DNA from: Sanguinoderma infundibulare
Lineage: Eukaryota > Basidiomycota > Agaricomycetes > Polyporales > Polyporaceae
Length of the DNA stretch: 64,000 nt
Reading direction: 5' to 3'
NCBI GenBank assembly: GCA_032821775.1
Contig: JAVLRN010000003.1
Coordinates: forward strand, 4,030,001-4,094,000
This document shows, piece after piece, positions 34,856 to 45,354 of this stretch. The notes under the pieces are model-generated. The model was not told where the DNA came from. It worked only from the letters and a program-made list of their open reading frames with translations, and did not search any database. The translations under genes and the position numbers were made by a program. How positions within the stretch are numbered: the first letter of the stretch is position 1; the number at the start of each line of letters is the position of its first letter.

Positions 34856-35400
34856 TCACGGATGCACGACAGGACGCGGTGCCTTCCTTCCAGAGCGCTT
34901 AACATCCTTATCCTCCACCCCCCAACTAACTCCCCCAACCGCCGAGTTAGTCACCTCCCTCCTTCCCGCCGTTGGATAATGCGACACGTCCAGCGGTTCC
35001 CTGCTCCCTCCCACCAAATACACCAGCTCCTTCCCGTCAGCCCTCAGCGCGTGCGCCCTCTCTACACCAGCCTTGAACCCGATGAAGTCCCCGGATTTCA
35101 CCTGCTCCTCCCTTGGCACGATCTCTTGTACCTGTCCCTCCCCGGGTTCGTCCGGCTCCCATATCAGGAGCTTCGCATCCTCCCCTGCATCGAGCACGAA
35201 GAGCCCCTCGTCCCCGTGCCAGTGCCAATGCAACGTCGTGCTCGTCGCGCCCGCGAGAAGCCGACAGTAATGCACCCCCAGCTTCGTCAGCCCCGTGCTA
35301 TCCCCGAGCGAGACCTGGTACCGGTGATTCGAGCTGACGATCGGGTGCAGGCGATGCTCCAGTGCAGAGAGGGGGAGTTCCGACGTGCGGATGTGGTACG
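34856..35400 (-). CDS. Cupin-domain protein, start not found
   Basis: From about 35,397 to the stop at 34,856 the minus strand reads HIRTSELPLSALEHRLHPIV, YQVSLGDSTGLTKLGVHYCR, then TTLHWHWHGDEGLFVLDAGE and GDFIGFKAGVERAHALRADG, LVYLVGGSREPLDVSHYPT. The HWHWHGDE cluster with the later AHAL histidine fits the two cupin metal-binding motifs. The frame is open for about 180 residues. No ATG lies in frame near the expected N-terminus, so a start exon is missing or lost; the fragment could be a pseudogene. Fungal cupins of this type have no assigned reaction. Confidence 0.55.
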
Positions 35401-35623
35401 CTCTCGGGTGGCATACCGACGGTGGCGGGCTGCCGCTGATCGTCGCAGATGATCAACGGGTCTGCTTAAGCTGTTGTCCATACGCACCGCCTGTGGGTGA
35501 TGCGAGGTATAAGTACGACTTTAGAGGAGGGTGGGGGTGCGAATCCGCGCTCCATGGGCTATTTATCTCTGCATTAGTACCCTCGGTCGCAAATTCGAGC
35601 ACCGAGGTCCATGAATCAGCTGC

Positions 35624-35911
35624 GTGCAGGTGAGTCCATGGATTAAGCTCAAGCCCCTCCCCAGTGAGGGTGAGCGGGCGGACGGGCAAGGGTCGGCGAT
35701 GGGAGCCTCGAGAGTGGTCGCCGAGCACCCCTGGCATCTGAAGCCGTTCATGATGCCCGCTGGCGAGGCAGAAAAGATGCGCGAGACGTACAACTTGCCG
35801 CGCCTGCGGCAAAACGTCGAGGACAACAAGAAGCGGGACAGCGTGAAGAAGACGTGGGACGAGGTGCATCGTGCCGCAAATTGTGGGTCGCGCGTGGGTT
35901 CCGGACACTGA
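35624..35911 (+). CDS. Unidentified small reading frame
   Basis: A frame of up to 95 residues with charged, helix-prone content (VVAEHPWHLKPFMMPAGEAE, LPRLRQNVEDNKKRDSVKKT). It might be an exon of a larger gene, since a GTGAGT donor-like site precedes it. I recognise no family. Confidence 0.25.
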   Translation: MQVSPWIKLKPLPSEGERADGQGSAMGASRVVAEHPWHLKPFMMPAGEAEKMRETYNLPRLRQNVEDNKKRDSVKKTWDEVHRAANCGSRVGSGH

Positions 35912-36166
35912 CTGCTAGTGGACGTGCAGGACGCGGCCGGCCGCGTATCACTTGGGTCGATGCCTGGAGAGGCTGAAGTAAACGGGGATCATCAACTCGG
36001 ACATACGTTTGCCTGTTCCTCCTGCTGAACAGGGAGTGTAACGATTCGTGTACAATTGGGATACCCAATGATGTATTGTTAGCGTGCATATGCCAATCTG
36101 GTGCCTTCTGTAGCTGAACGCGGACGTGCATCGCCAGGCGAACATGTGAAGAACGGTTGAATGGAT
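35912..36166. other. short gap
   Basis: 3' side of the leftward oxygenase-like gene; nothing recognised. Confidence 0.3.
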
Positions 36167-37814
36167 CTATTCGGACCTGGGGTTCTCCGTGTCTTCCTTG
36201 TTTCCCTCAACAATCCCTGCTGCCAACACCGCTATAAACTCCTGTGCAGCTGCCTCGGCTGCCTCGTCTTCCGCAGTCCAACGTTTACCGAATGAAACAC
36301 TGGGTTCAGTGTCGCCGGTCCTCTCTTGGTGGCAGCGCAAAGTCTCGGCATACCGTTGGTAGACTGTGGTGAGGCGAGGTGGAGTCACAAAGGCAATGTT
36401 TAGTTGCTGAAATGCGGGGGATGCATCAGTTGGGAAGTAATTGGCGAGGCTCGTCCCATGAACATCGGCAGGACGCCAGGCGATGAGCGTGTCGGGAGCG
36501 AGGACGATCTTGAGTCCATAGGATGCGACATAAAAATGGCCCCCATCCTCTGCAGGATGTGAACGACCAAGAATCCACTGCATCGCGTAAGGGTGGGGCT
36601 GTTTCTCATGGTGCATGGCTCTGGAGAGTAATTAAATTGATGAGTTCTGTGGCTGTTCAACAGACACGCACCGTGCATAGTTTTGATTCAATAGTCCAGT
36701 AGGAGGTGCGAGTTCTGCATCGTGAAATGTAATCGTGTCCTCCCCAACATGAATCTTATAGTCACCGCGGGTGTCAGTAGTGCCAACACCTGCATCCATA
36801 CGTGGCAGGTTGTCATGCTCAAGCCAATCAACCCAGTCATCCATGATCTCATCTGGGAGCTGGGCACGGCAGATGTTCCAGCCAGTGGCGAAGAGCGAGC
36901 TAGACTGAAAGTCGGCTGAAGCAAGGAATTCGGGGGTGAGGCCACGCTTGCGCACGAGGTTGCGAACCCAGTGAAAGGCAGGTTTGGAGCGTGCACCAGC
37001 AGAGTAGCCGGTCTGCACCATCTGGCCAGGATCTTCAAGCTGCGTGTGATGTAAGGCGGTAAGCTTCTGTCTGGGGTTACTGCGACACGACACTTACACG
37101 GACCGAACGTCGACCGGCCATCCCATCTTTGATCGTCTGCTGCGCCCAAGACAGGAACTTCGCCTGAATGCCATCCTCCTCCTGGACAACATTCCGGAGG
37201 ACCACAGCGACTATCGAACCATCTTCGGCATCAATAATAACGCAACTTTCATTGGCTGGAATGATGCGCGCGAGCTGTTCCTCGTTGAGGCGATGGATTG
37301 GGCAATGGGCCCTCCGCTTGTCTGGAAGCGGTTCGTGCAAGAGGCGTTCTGTCCATTTCTCGGTGATCGTGCAGCTCTCGCTGACATAGTGGCCGAAGGG
37401 GGGGTATGCCTCTGAGAGGCGAGGGAGTGAGTATCGAGGAAGGCTGCGCACCCACGCATGGTTGGTGGTGCGTTCGAGGCCAAGACGGTTCACGAGGACA
37501 CGATGAAGCTTTCGATTGAATGCGCGCTCGTCTTGGAAGTGGGTGATTGCATGGCGGAGGGCTGGGGGGCAACCTGGGTTTCGCAGAACCCACCGGACGA
37601 CCTCTGAAAAGAGATTGCCGCGTTTTGGCAGATTGCGCAGCTTCAGTTCATCTGCAACAGCCAGCGCGACATCGAGAAAGAGCTCCCGTTGGCGTGGGTC
37701 TGTCGCATTGCGAATTAAAGCAAGCACGTCCTCCTTGCGGGCGAGCTTGTGCAGCATAATCGTAAGTGCAGTCGCGCGAGTGGCCTTCGCAGCCGCGGTC
37801 TTCTTTCGGGCCAT
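36167..37814 (-). CDS. 2-oxoglutarate/Fe(II) oxygenase-like protein, possible TET/JBP relative
   Basis: Three exons (37814-37098, 37066-36672, 36620-36167) join in phase to 521 residues with no stop. The N-terminus is lysine/alanine-rich (MARKKTAAAKATRATALT). The C-terminal third looks like a double-stranded beta-helix oxygenase: NYARAMHHEKQPHPYAMQWI (a possible HxE metal pair), GGHFYVASYGLKIVLAPDTL, IAWRPADVHGTSLANY (distal histidine) and FQQLNIAFVTPPRLTTVYQR (possible 2-oxoglutarate arginine). Agaricomycetes have expanded TET/JBP-type 5-methylcytosine oxygenases, some linked to KDZ transposons, but this could be another DSBH family. An alternative start lies at 37,841. It is the only gene between 23 and 46 kb that looks whole. 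Confidence 0.5.
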
Positions 37815-38297
37815 GATATCTGTTAATATGCCATTTACCATCAGCTCTCGATATCGACTCGAGCTACAAGATGAGGCGCACTGGTAGACCACCCAATGAG
37901 ATGGGTGATTCGTACTTGAGACTGATTGCCGGACTACACAGCGGCAATCATTTCATATGTAAGCATGCCACGTCGTATATCTCTTTCGTCAGTTACACTC
38001 ACCTCCTTCTTGGGGACCCCAATGTGCTTGGAGTTGCGTGGGCTGGAAGCGTGTTTCTGTACGTGCTTGCAGGAGGTAGTGGGGTTCCACTTGGCCGCCC
38101 AGTGGCCCCCGCACCAATTGCATCGTGTACTCCATGCAGACAGTCTTCGCACCCTCCCATGCGCATGCCATGTGTTCCCCCCTTCTTCTCTCTACCCATC
38201 CCGCAACCTTTACAGTATACCCTCGTCCACCCATTGCTTCAGCAGCCACATCCGCCCCCGTCAGTGCATGTTCTAGCCTCTGGTTCATCCCACCGCC
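37815..38297. other. intergenic region upstream of the oxygenase-like gene
   Basis: Promoter side of the leftward oxygenase-like gene. No supported coding frame. Confidence 0.35.
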
Positions 38298-38460
38298 ATG
38301 CGCCGGACGAGCCCCATCGTCGTCCAGTCCGGGCTCACCTCGTACATGAACCAGTACATCACCTCCAAGTTCACAAGCTGCGGCGCCGATGTTATCCTCA
38401 TCGAGGGCCAGTGCAACTTCACCCGGATCGCCAAGCCGTTCGAGTTTCAGACGGCCAGGA
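38298..38460 (+). pseudogene. Unidentified coding fragment
   Basis: About 54 residues (SPIVVQSGLTSYMNQYITSK, FTSCGADVILIEGQCNFTRI, AKPFEFQTARNQVQ) read like conserved protein. A lysine-rich stretch follows in another frame (KCKKSKKGKNRNCGDD). I cannot name the family. The abrupt loss of frame at about 38,460 suggests a remnant. Confidence 0.3.
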
Positions 38461-38959
38461 ACCAAGTGCAAGAAGTCGAAGAAGGGCAAGAACCGCAACT
38501 GCGGCGACGACACGGGTGCGGAGAGCTTCTTGTTCCTCCTCCCTGTCTCGACGTCCCCCACCTCGCGCAGCCTCTCGCGCGACTACGTTCCGCCCCATGG
38601 CCACAGTCACGGCCGTCGCACTACCTCCAACTACATCTACCACCAGTGACAGCATTCCAGGCCATTTTGTTGCCCCCCATCCGGATGCCTTCGTGTCCCA
38701 CCTCGCCAACGCGCATCCCGTGAACCAGCGGGCGGTCTCCAGCACCCATGCCCTTTATCCCGCCGCTTAGGGAGTCCGCACCACTGACGGCATTCGAGTA
38801 CACACCTTGTAACGACCAACTCTTCATGCCATCGTACCAACCACCTTCCGCTTTCGACAGCACTCTCCAGGTGAGTTCGCGCGTTGTCAATGTGCTACGC
38901 TGGGGACAGACTACTGATCGCGATCGGTATTCTATCAGCCCAACGACGTTTAACCAGGC

Positions 38960-39330
38960 TTGTACCAGGTTCCCGAGGGTGCCGGGATGGTGGCCGGTCC
39001 TCTCCTTCCCGCGCTCAGCATTCCGTCACACAACACGCGTGCGATGTCCCCGAAAGGACTCATGGCGCCGTCCGACGCCACCACTTCCAGCCTCGCTTCA
39101 AAGGTGATCTGCAACGACACATACTTGAACAAGTCGTGGTCGATCATCGGCCACGGTCTGTTCGCTCTCCGGGAGATCAAGCAGATGGAGCGCGAGATGT
39201 CCTCGTACTTGGAGTGGAGTTCGACGCCAAGGTTCGCCGCAACTTCAAGGGCATTGGGCCCAACCCCACGTATGTCCTCCCCTCCCCCGCGCCTTCACCC
39301 ATCCCTTCCACCACGCCGTACAATGCCCAG
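38960..39330 (+). pseudogene. PHO80/PCL-like cyclin fragment
   Basis: ASKVICNDTYLNKSWSIIGH and LFALREIKQMEREMSSYLEW (39,090-39,215) match the end of the cyclin box of Pho80/Pcl-type cyclins. After a one-base shift the text continues FDAKVRRNFKGIGPNPTYVL, the usual sequence after that box. The first helices of the box are missing or scrambled. The parent would bind a CDK such as Pho85. Confidence 0.6.
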
Positions 39331-39429
39331 ACAGGTGCTACGGCTCCCTCTCCCTCCCTCGTGGCGCGCTCCCAACAACCGCCGTCCACTTCACCCCCGA
39401 AACCCGCCGCAGCACGCTCCCGCCCCCGC

Positions 39430-39700
39430 CTCCACATCCATCGCGTCACCTTCCGCCACCCTCCCCGCGCCCGCGTCCGCAGCATCCTCGACCGCGCTGC
39501 AAGAAAACCTCGCGCCTATCCTCACGCGTCTCGCATCCCTCCTTCCGCACATCCCACACGTCATCACGCGGCTGCGCACGCTCTCCGCGCTGCAGACGTC
39601 CGCGGCCGGGTTGCCTCCAAGCTGTGTTTGGCCCCATTGGCAGGTGCGCTGGCCGATCTGGACGAGGAAGGGGAGGAATGCTGCGTGGAATCAGCATAGA
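39430..39700 (+). pseudogene. Possible dynamitin/JNM1-like C-terminal fragment
   Basis: ALQENLAPILTRLASLLPHI and PHVITRLRTLSALQTSAAGL (about 39,500-39,610) form amphipathic helices, then after a frame change GALADLDEEGEEC. This order resembles the C-terminal helices of dynactin p50. It follows the cyclin fragment with no gene boundary, so two unrelated fragments may be joined here. The identification is weak. Confidence 0.25.
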
Positions 39701-40165
39701 GGAGGAATGTGGCGGGAGGGGGCCCAAGTGCGTTGAACCTCAGCCGTGTGGCGGGATGTTGGGTCGTGTGGTGGACAGTGATGTGCCCCACCACACGGCA
39801 CACGTTTTGGATATGCGAGCAAAGGTGGTGGGGGAGAACCATGGTGGCCGGTGGCTATGCCCAGCACTCGTACGAATTTGTGCTTTAGTGCTCGTCGGAT
39901 GGGGAGGGTATTTTAGAGCAAGATGAGGTCTCTGCTGGTCGCCATACAGATGTATGAGGAGAGCGCCCCACCAGCCCCCTTGACGTCCCTGGCGCCGGCT
40001 AGCATGTTTTCGCGCACGACCGCCATGTCCTTGTCCATCCTTGACCTCCCAGGGGAACTCCGCGCCCATTGTAGTTCACGGGGATGCATGGTCTCCGAGA
40101 CGTTGAAGACGGGTGAATTGGATGGTGCGTGATCGACTGATTACGTCGAAGAATTCGTCGATTGA
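39701..40165. other. gap between remnants
   Basis: No coding signal. It separates the cyclin-region fragments from the ABCB fragment. Confidence 0.35.
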
Positions 40166-41400
40166 TTGCTCTCCGTATCCTCAGATTGGGTACAACTACA
40201 CCTCGAGGATGGCTCGGAACCAGGAGAACGCTTTCTCGGGATGGCCCATTACGCCAATACTCCCCCAATCCCATGTCCGACACTGTGCAGCCATCCATCG
40301 CCCAAGTTGCTCCCGCTATCAATCTTCGAGGATGACAAGGACTTTGACATTGAAAAGGCTGTCATGCCACGCAGCGGGTGCATGGCTGGCGAGAACCGCT
40401 ATCACCACGGCCACCACCGCAGGCACGCGCGCGGCGCCCACCTCGAAGCCGTCATCATCGAGGAGACCGAGGAGTCTCCCGTGACCGAGGAGGTATCTAC
40501 CCCTCCCGGCGTTTCCTTCCTTCGCCTCGTGCGCGACATCTATCCTACCGTCCCCAACAAGCCGCTCGTCCTCCTCGGAATACTCATCTGCCTTGCGAGC
40601 GGGATGGTCATCCCCCTCTTCTCCTTCCTTCTCTCGCGGCTCTTCTTCGAGGTCTCTATCGGAGCGCACAATGTGTCGGTCATCAATACCTTTGGTGGCA
40701 TCGTGCTCGCGATTGCCACCGCAGACAGTCCCCTCACCGGCCTCAAGATCGTCGTTGGAGAGTGTCGCCATCAAGTGGGTCACGCGCGCGAGAGGCGTGC
40801 TACGAGCTCGTGCTCGCGCAGGGCAAGAAGTGGTTCAACAAGACAGGATGCGGCGCTACGCCTTGTTCAGATCCTCATCAAGGACGGTGACGATGCGCGC
40901 ACACTCATCACGAGTGTCCTCGCCCAGTCCCTCGTCGTGTCCGCGATGCTTGGCGTTGGCCTCATCTGGGCCCTCGTGCACGGATGGCAGCTCACGCTTG
41001 TGGGATTCGCGATTGCCCCCGTGTTTGCGGGCGTAACGGCGCTCCAGGCGAAGCTGGTGTCGAAGTGCGAGGTGCGCAACAAGCATGCGCGCGAGGAGGT
41101 TGCGAAGCAGTACTGCGATGTGAGTCCCCATAATTGAATCTCAACGTTGTGTGCACTCATAGCTGATGTTTACTACCTACAGGCCATTTCGAACGTCCGC
41201 GCGATCCGCGCGATGGGTTTCGAAAATGCGTTCCATGCAAAGTTGGACGATGCGGTCGACTCTGCTTTCAACACTGGTGTACAGGGCGCGTTCATCGAAG
41301 GATGCTCGTACGGCGTTGCGAGTGCAATCATCTACCTTACTGAGGCGCTGCTCTTCTGTTGGCGCGGTCCTCACCGCCTTTCCTGACTTAGTCCTCACCC
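40166..41400 (+). pseudogene. ABCB/STE6-like transporter, second membrane half only
   Basis: An acidic linker precedes FLRLVRDIYPTVPNKPLVLL, GILICLASGMVIPLFSFLLS, LFFEVSIGAHNVSVINTFGG, then RLVQILIKDGDDARTLITSV, LGVGLIWALVHGWQLTLVGF and, after an intron (41,120-41,181), AISNVRAIRAMGFENAFHAK and FIEGCSYGVASAIIYLTEAL. This is a second transmembrane domain of an ABCB exporter of the a-factor transporter (Ste6) type. The frame breaks near 40,760 and again near 41,355, where the last helices should begin. No ATPase domain and no first half are present, so it is a fragment. Confidence 0.7.
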
Positions 41401-41900
41401 GCTCATTTTTGGGCTACACGGGCTTAACCTCTGTCTCCCTTCATCCTCCAATCCCTAATACTTACCATATCCGTTCTTACCCTTCCAGTTATCTGTCTCA
41501 TGTCTCTCTCGAGTCTCCGACCTGTCTCGGCTCCGTAGGCTCGAGTGACGTTCTCCCTTGTGACGCCACCTATCCTTTGGGATTAGATCCCAATTTCATT
41601 ATCCGCTGTTCTAGAACATTCCCCCGCATCGCATCCCCGGCAAGACTCCTTAACGTCCATGAGTATACCCATGTTCAACTCTATGTACTGAGTGTCTTCA
41701 CGCTATACCTGCCAGTGATTTGCGGCAGACGGCGTCGTCGCAATCTGTTTTTATGCTTGCGGCTTTCTTCGTCCCGGAGGGCCGAATTCTGAGGAGAGAT
41801 AGGGCAGTAATCTAACACTAGATTTCGTTTACAGGCAAGAGGCGCCATTGCACCCCTATCAAATCTCGTGCAACGGTACCCACCGGATCTTTTGTAACTC
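41401..41900. other. gap between remnants
   Basis: No supported coding frame. Confidence 0.35.
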
Positions 41901-42725
41901 AGGACGCTCCACCAGTGCTCCACCGCATGGTCCTGAGGCTTTGTATCGCCCAGCGCCACTGCACCGCCGCGCTGCTTGTCCGCTCACACCCCATCACCTC
42001 CATCGACATGTCACTGTCAGAATTGACCTACAACAACAACGTGATCTACAACTACGCAGGTGGCATCGCCCTCGGTGCACTCAAGCGATGGCAACAAGCA
42101 GAGGAGTTCTTTGAGATCTGCGTCAGCGCACCTGGACACATCCCAGCTGTGATTCAGCTTGAGGCATACAAGAAGCTCGTATGTTTGATGAATTGATGGA
42201 CTGGATGCTTACTTAGATGATTTGCGGATTTATCCCACCTCAAAAATACACGCTCCCTGCACTGCAACGGCAACTCAAGAACACCCTGTACAACAGCTTC
42301 GTAAGCAGTACCCCGCCGAAGTTAGCACGCTCCATCTGATCGCGATCAAGGAGCAGGAATTATTCAATCAGGTAAGTGCGTCTAGACTGCTTGGGGCTGA
42401 CAGGCTGCGTTCAGGAGAGGAATATGGGGCTGATCAACCAGGCCATCGATCGTGCGCCGGTGTGGCTGATTAAGAAGCTGACAGCGACATACCTCTAGGG
42501 CTGGAAGACATTGGGAAGGAGGTTGGGATCAAAAACCCTGAAGATGTGCGCGAGATTATCCTGTCCATGGTGTGTGCTCAGCTCGGTATCTCCATTGTTG
42601 TACCTTTCGCGTGGCTGATGGGGGTTCGCAGATTGACTCCGGGGAGATCAACGTGAGTATGTCGGAGGACAGGACAGTGACATTCGCGGATCCAGCACCG
42701 GGACTAGAATGTGTTTCTTTTTTGG
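41900..42725 (+). pseudogene. CSN3 (COP9 signalosome subunit 3) pseudogene
   Basis: Segments in order: MSLSELTYNNNVIYNYAGGI, LGALKRWQQAEEFFEICVSA and VIQLEAYKKL (42,007-42,180); PPQKYTLPALQRQLKNTLYN (about 42,236); after a shift near 42,300 KQYPAEVSTLHLIAIKEQEL; an intron; NMGLINQAIDRAPVWLIKKL; after another shift near 42,498 LGLEDIGKEVGIKNPEDVRE and IILSM; an intron; IDSGEIN and VSMSEDRTVTFADPAPG. This is the TPR/PCI region of a CSN3-type subunit, which helps remove NEDD8 from cullins. Two frameshifts and missing ends make it non-functional. Confidence 0.7.
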
Positions 42726-42802
42726 TCTGAAATGACTCGTCTGTGCGCCAGAAGATCTGGTTGCAGGCCATTTACGCCAATCCCAATGCCGCAGCGTCTT
42801 AA

Positions 42803-43080
42803 GTGGGTATGTTTGCAGGTTACTTCATGCCTCTCGCATATGAGCTTGGGTTCGCCAACTCGTCCCTATTCACCCGAGGGCACATCTCCTTCCTCTATCT
42901 GGACGGCATCTTCTTCGCTCGTCCAGTTCCTCTCTGGTCGCTCCTCCGTCTTGCGTCCAACATCGACCACTCGTCGTCATCAGGAGACTATCCTGCCCTT
43001 GTCGTACATACCATTCCTGGGTATCATGGAGCTCGTGCTCATGTCGGATGGTAGCACGTTTGGGTGCACGCAGTCGTCGT
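42803..43080 (+). pseudogene. Unidentified coding fragment in two frames
   Basis: GYFMPLAYELGFANSSLFTR and GHISFLYLDGIFF in one frame are continued in another by LVQFLSGRSSVLRPTSTTRR and ILPLSYIPFLGIMELVLMSD. Together they look like one conserved protein with a one-base shift near 42,915. I do not recognise the family. Confidence 0.3.
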
Positions 43081-43263
43081 AAACCTGGAAACCGGGAAAG
43101 AACAACAAATGAATGACTTTAGATTCACATGTTGTGGCGAGACCGGTCCTCCGCTGAAGAGACATCAATCTCACATGTTCGATTTGTTCCTCATTGGCTC
43201 GCTGGACAGACTCGAAGGTTGACGAGAAGACTCGTGCATACTGCCAATGTACTCATTTCCCAC

Positions 43264-43340
43264 TGGTCGACATGGTCATTTTAGACTGATCGACACGGTC
43301 ATTTTAGAGTGATTGACGGTCATCGGTCATCGGTCGAGTG
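43264..43340. repeat. short tandem repeat with GGTCATTTTAGA core
   Basis: Two ~23-base units (GACATGGTCATTTTAGA and GACACGGTCATTTTAGA) are followed by shorter GGTCATC units. The repeat lies in non-coding DNA. Confidence 0.6.
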
Positions 43341-44559
43341 ATCAAGGGTGACACAGGATCGAGAGCTAATGGTCAAACAGAGAATCACAATGGAACTGTA
43401 CAGCGAATCATGTGTGCGGTTGGGAGTATCCCTCTATCATGTTATAGCCCAAGCAGCTCTCTGGGCCCTCATACCTATTCTCGGTTTTTACGCAACATTC
43501 TCAATCCGAGCTGCCCCACGAACACATTTGACCCCTTCCTCCTCTGCTTGTTCTATTTGCTCTTGGGAAGGCTGCGAGACGGTGGTTAAGTCTCTTATGG
43601 CCTCTCTCAAGGGCCAAGCATTGTTATGCTCCAACAGTGCCTCGGAAGCTCACCCACGGGAGACGGTAAGTCTGTCCCTTTACTGTGGACACATGGTGCC
43701 ACACTGCCATACTTATACCTGTGGTTGCTCAAAGACAGAAATGGGTCCCCAACTGCCGACTGGTGGAATACATGGAGACATGCCTGTGCATTCTTCTGCC
43801 AGTGGAGAGAAGCGCAAGGCCAAGAGCCGGATCTGTCAGGCGATTGATGAAGTAGGTCGTTCTGTTCTGTTATGTGTCCTATCCTATGCATTGGACTGAG
43901 TATGCATGCTGAGCAGCTTTTCGAAGTCACCCCGGATGCACATTCACCACCGCATTCACCACCTGTGTACACACCCACGCCTGCCCCCAGCCCTTTTATC
44001 CCTGCTCCATTTCCATTGCTTCCTCCTCTAGATGATGCCATGGACACTCTCGAACACAAGACCGTGCCAGACAACCCTAGGATGCACTCCCGCATGTCCT
44101 CCAACTCTGGTCCATCCAGCATCGTGTCTGGCTGTCATCGCTCTTCAGGTCCAACTGCGAGGCCTAAGCGTCGAGCTGCAAGGATGAAGACCGGTGGCTG
44201 CAAGGCATTGCAACAAATTCATAAACGCACCTGTGAGGCCTGCATGGAGATGGAGACATCAGCAGGCCAAGAGCTGTAGCGGGATGAACAAGGTAATGCC
44301 ATTTTGGATCTCTTTATGATTGCTTCCTCCCTAATAGTGGTACATCTGTCAGAAAACAGACATGGTTTCCATAGATCGTGGCCTCTGCATCGTCTGCTGA
44401 TTGGGCTACTCCTGTTCCTCGTCAGTAAAAACGTCTTGACTCCTGTAGCACTCTGTAGTCAATATAGTTGGTGTTGCATGGTTGCGAGCCCGATGACCTC
44501 TGTTGGCCATGGGCTTATCTTCATGACATCCTGCCGATTGAAATCAGTACACTTGGCTT
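43341..44559 (+). other. region with unrecognised reading frames
   Basis: A frame at 43,872-44,279 is proline-rich then basic (SPPVYTPTPAPSPFIPAPFP, later KRRAARMKTGGCKALQQIHK). A frame at 43,626-43,847 is tryptophan-rich (SPTADWWNTWRHACAFFCQW). GT-AG signals exist between frames. None matches a family I know; it may be a decayed mobile-element gene. Confidence 0.25.
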
Positions 44560-45354
44560 GGGCATTTCGGACCAAAGCTCCACAAGCTCGTTCACAATAT
44601 CCATTCCCCACAAATTCAACAGGCGACCCTCTGTCTGCTTGAGGACACCCCTCGAAAGGCCGTCACCTTGCTCCTCCCGGCCCTTGGCCAGATCCCCGCT
44701 CGTATCAACATCAAATATCTCTACATCGATACATGTATGGTGATACCTAACAGCCACCCACACTACCCCACACCGATGCAGGGAGAAGACCTGCAGCCAC
44801 TCCTTAGTTTCTGTCGGCTCACATCACTCAACCTACTCATCCACTGCCCCATCAACATGCTCGATAATGAGGCATTGCAGGCCATGGGCCGCGCCTGCCC
44901 AGACATAAGCTACCTCGGCCTCGGAACTTCATGCGACTGGCCTCGCAATGTGTTCGGGGACATGCCAACGGATCCCGCCCAGCAGTCACTCTCTTACTTC
45001 GCACTCGCGGGGTTCGCAAAGTACTTTCCGCACCTCGACGAGCTTGCCATCGAGGTCGATGGGCTCCAGTCCGGGCCCTGGTGCAATCTGCATTCCACGG
45101 ACCATGCGCATCTGCAGTACTGGCTCCGGAAGCTCGACATCGGGATGTTGAAGATCGCAGACCCCGTCGCAGTCGCTGTTTTTCTCTCCAGCGTGGCGGA
45201 AGCTCTGAACCTCTGCCGCATGTTCAAGTTCCTTATGACTGATATCGAGGGCGTGAAGGAGGACTTTCTGGCATCGCTCGAGGTCCAACCTTCCCTTACG
45301 CAAATGTGGGTCAAGATCCCAAACGTCTCCACCAGATACCTCCCCTACTTCTGA
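44560..45354 (+). pseudogene. F-box/leucine-rich protein, C-terminal part
   Basis: An open frame from 44,668 to 45,354 encodes IPARINIKYLYIDTCMVIPN, LLSFCRLTSLNLLIHCPINM, LQAMGRACPDISYLGLGTSC and YFPHLDELAIEVDGLQSGPW. This is the LRR-like C-terminal half of the large polypore F-box family also seen at the left edge of the window. The F-box itself is not found upstream, where sequence at 44,540-44,640 shows related repeats out of frame. It is probably a truncated copy. Confidence 0.55.
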
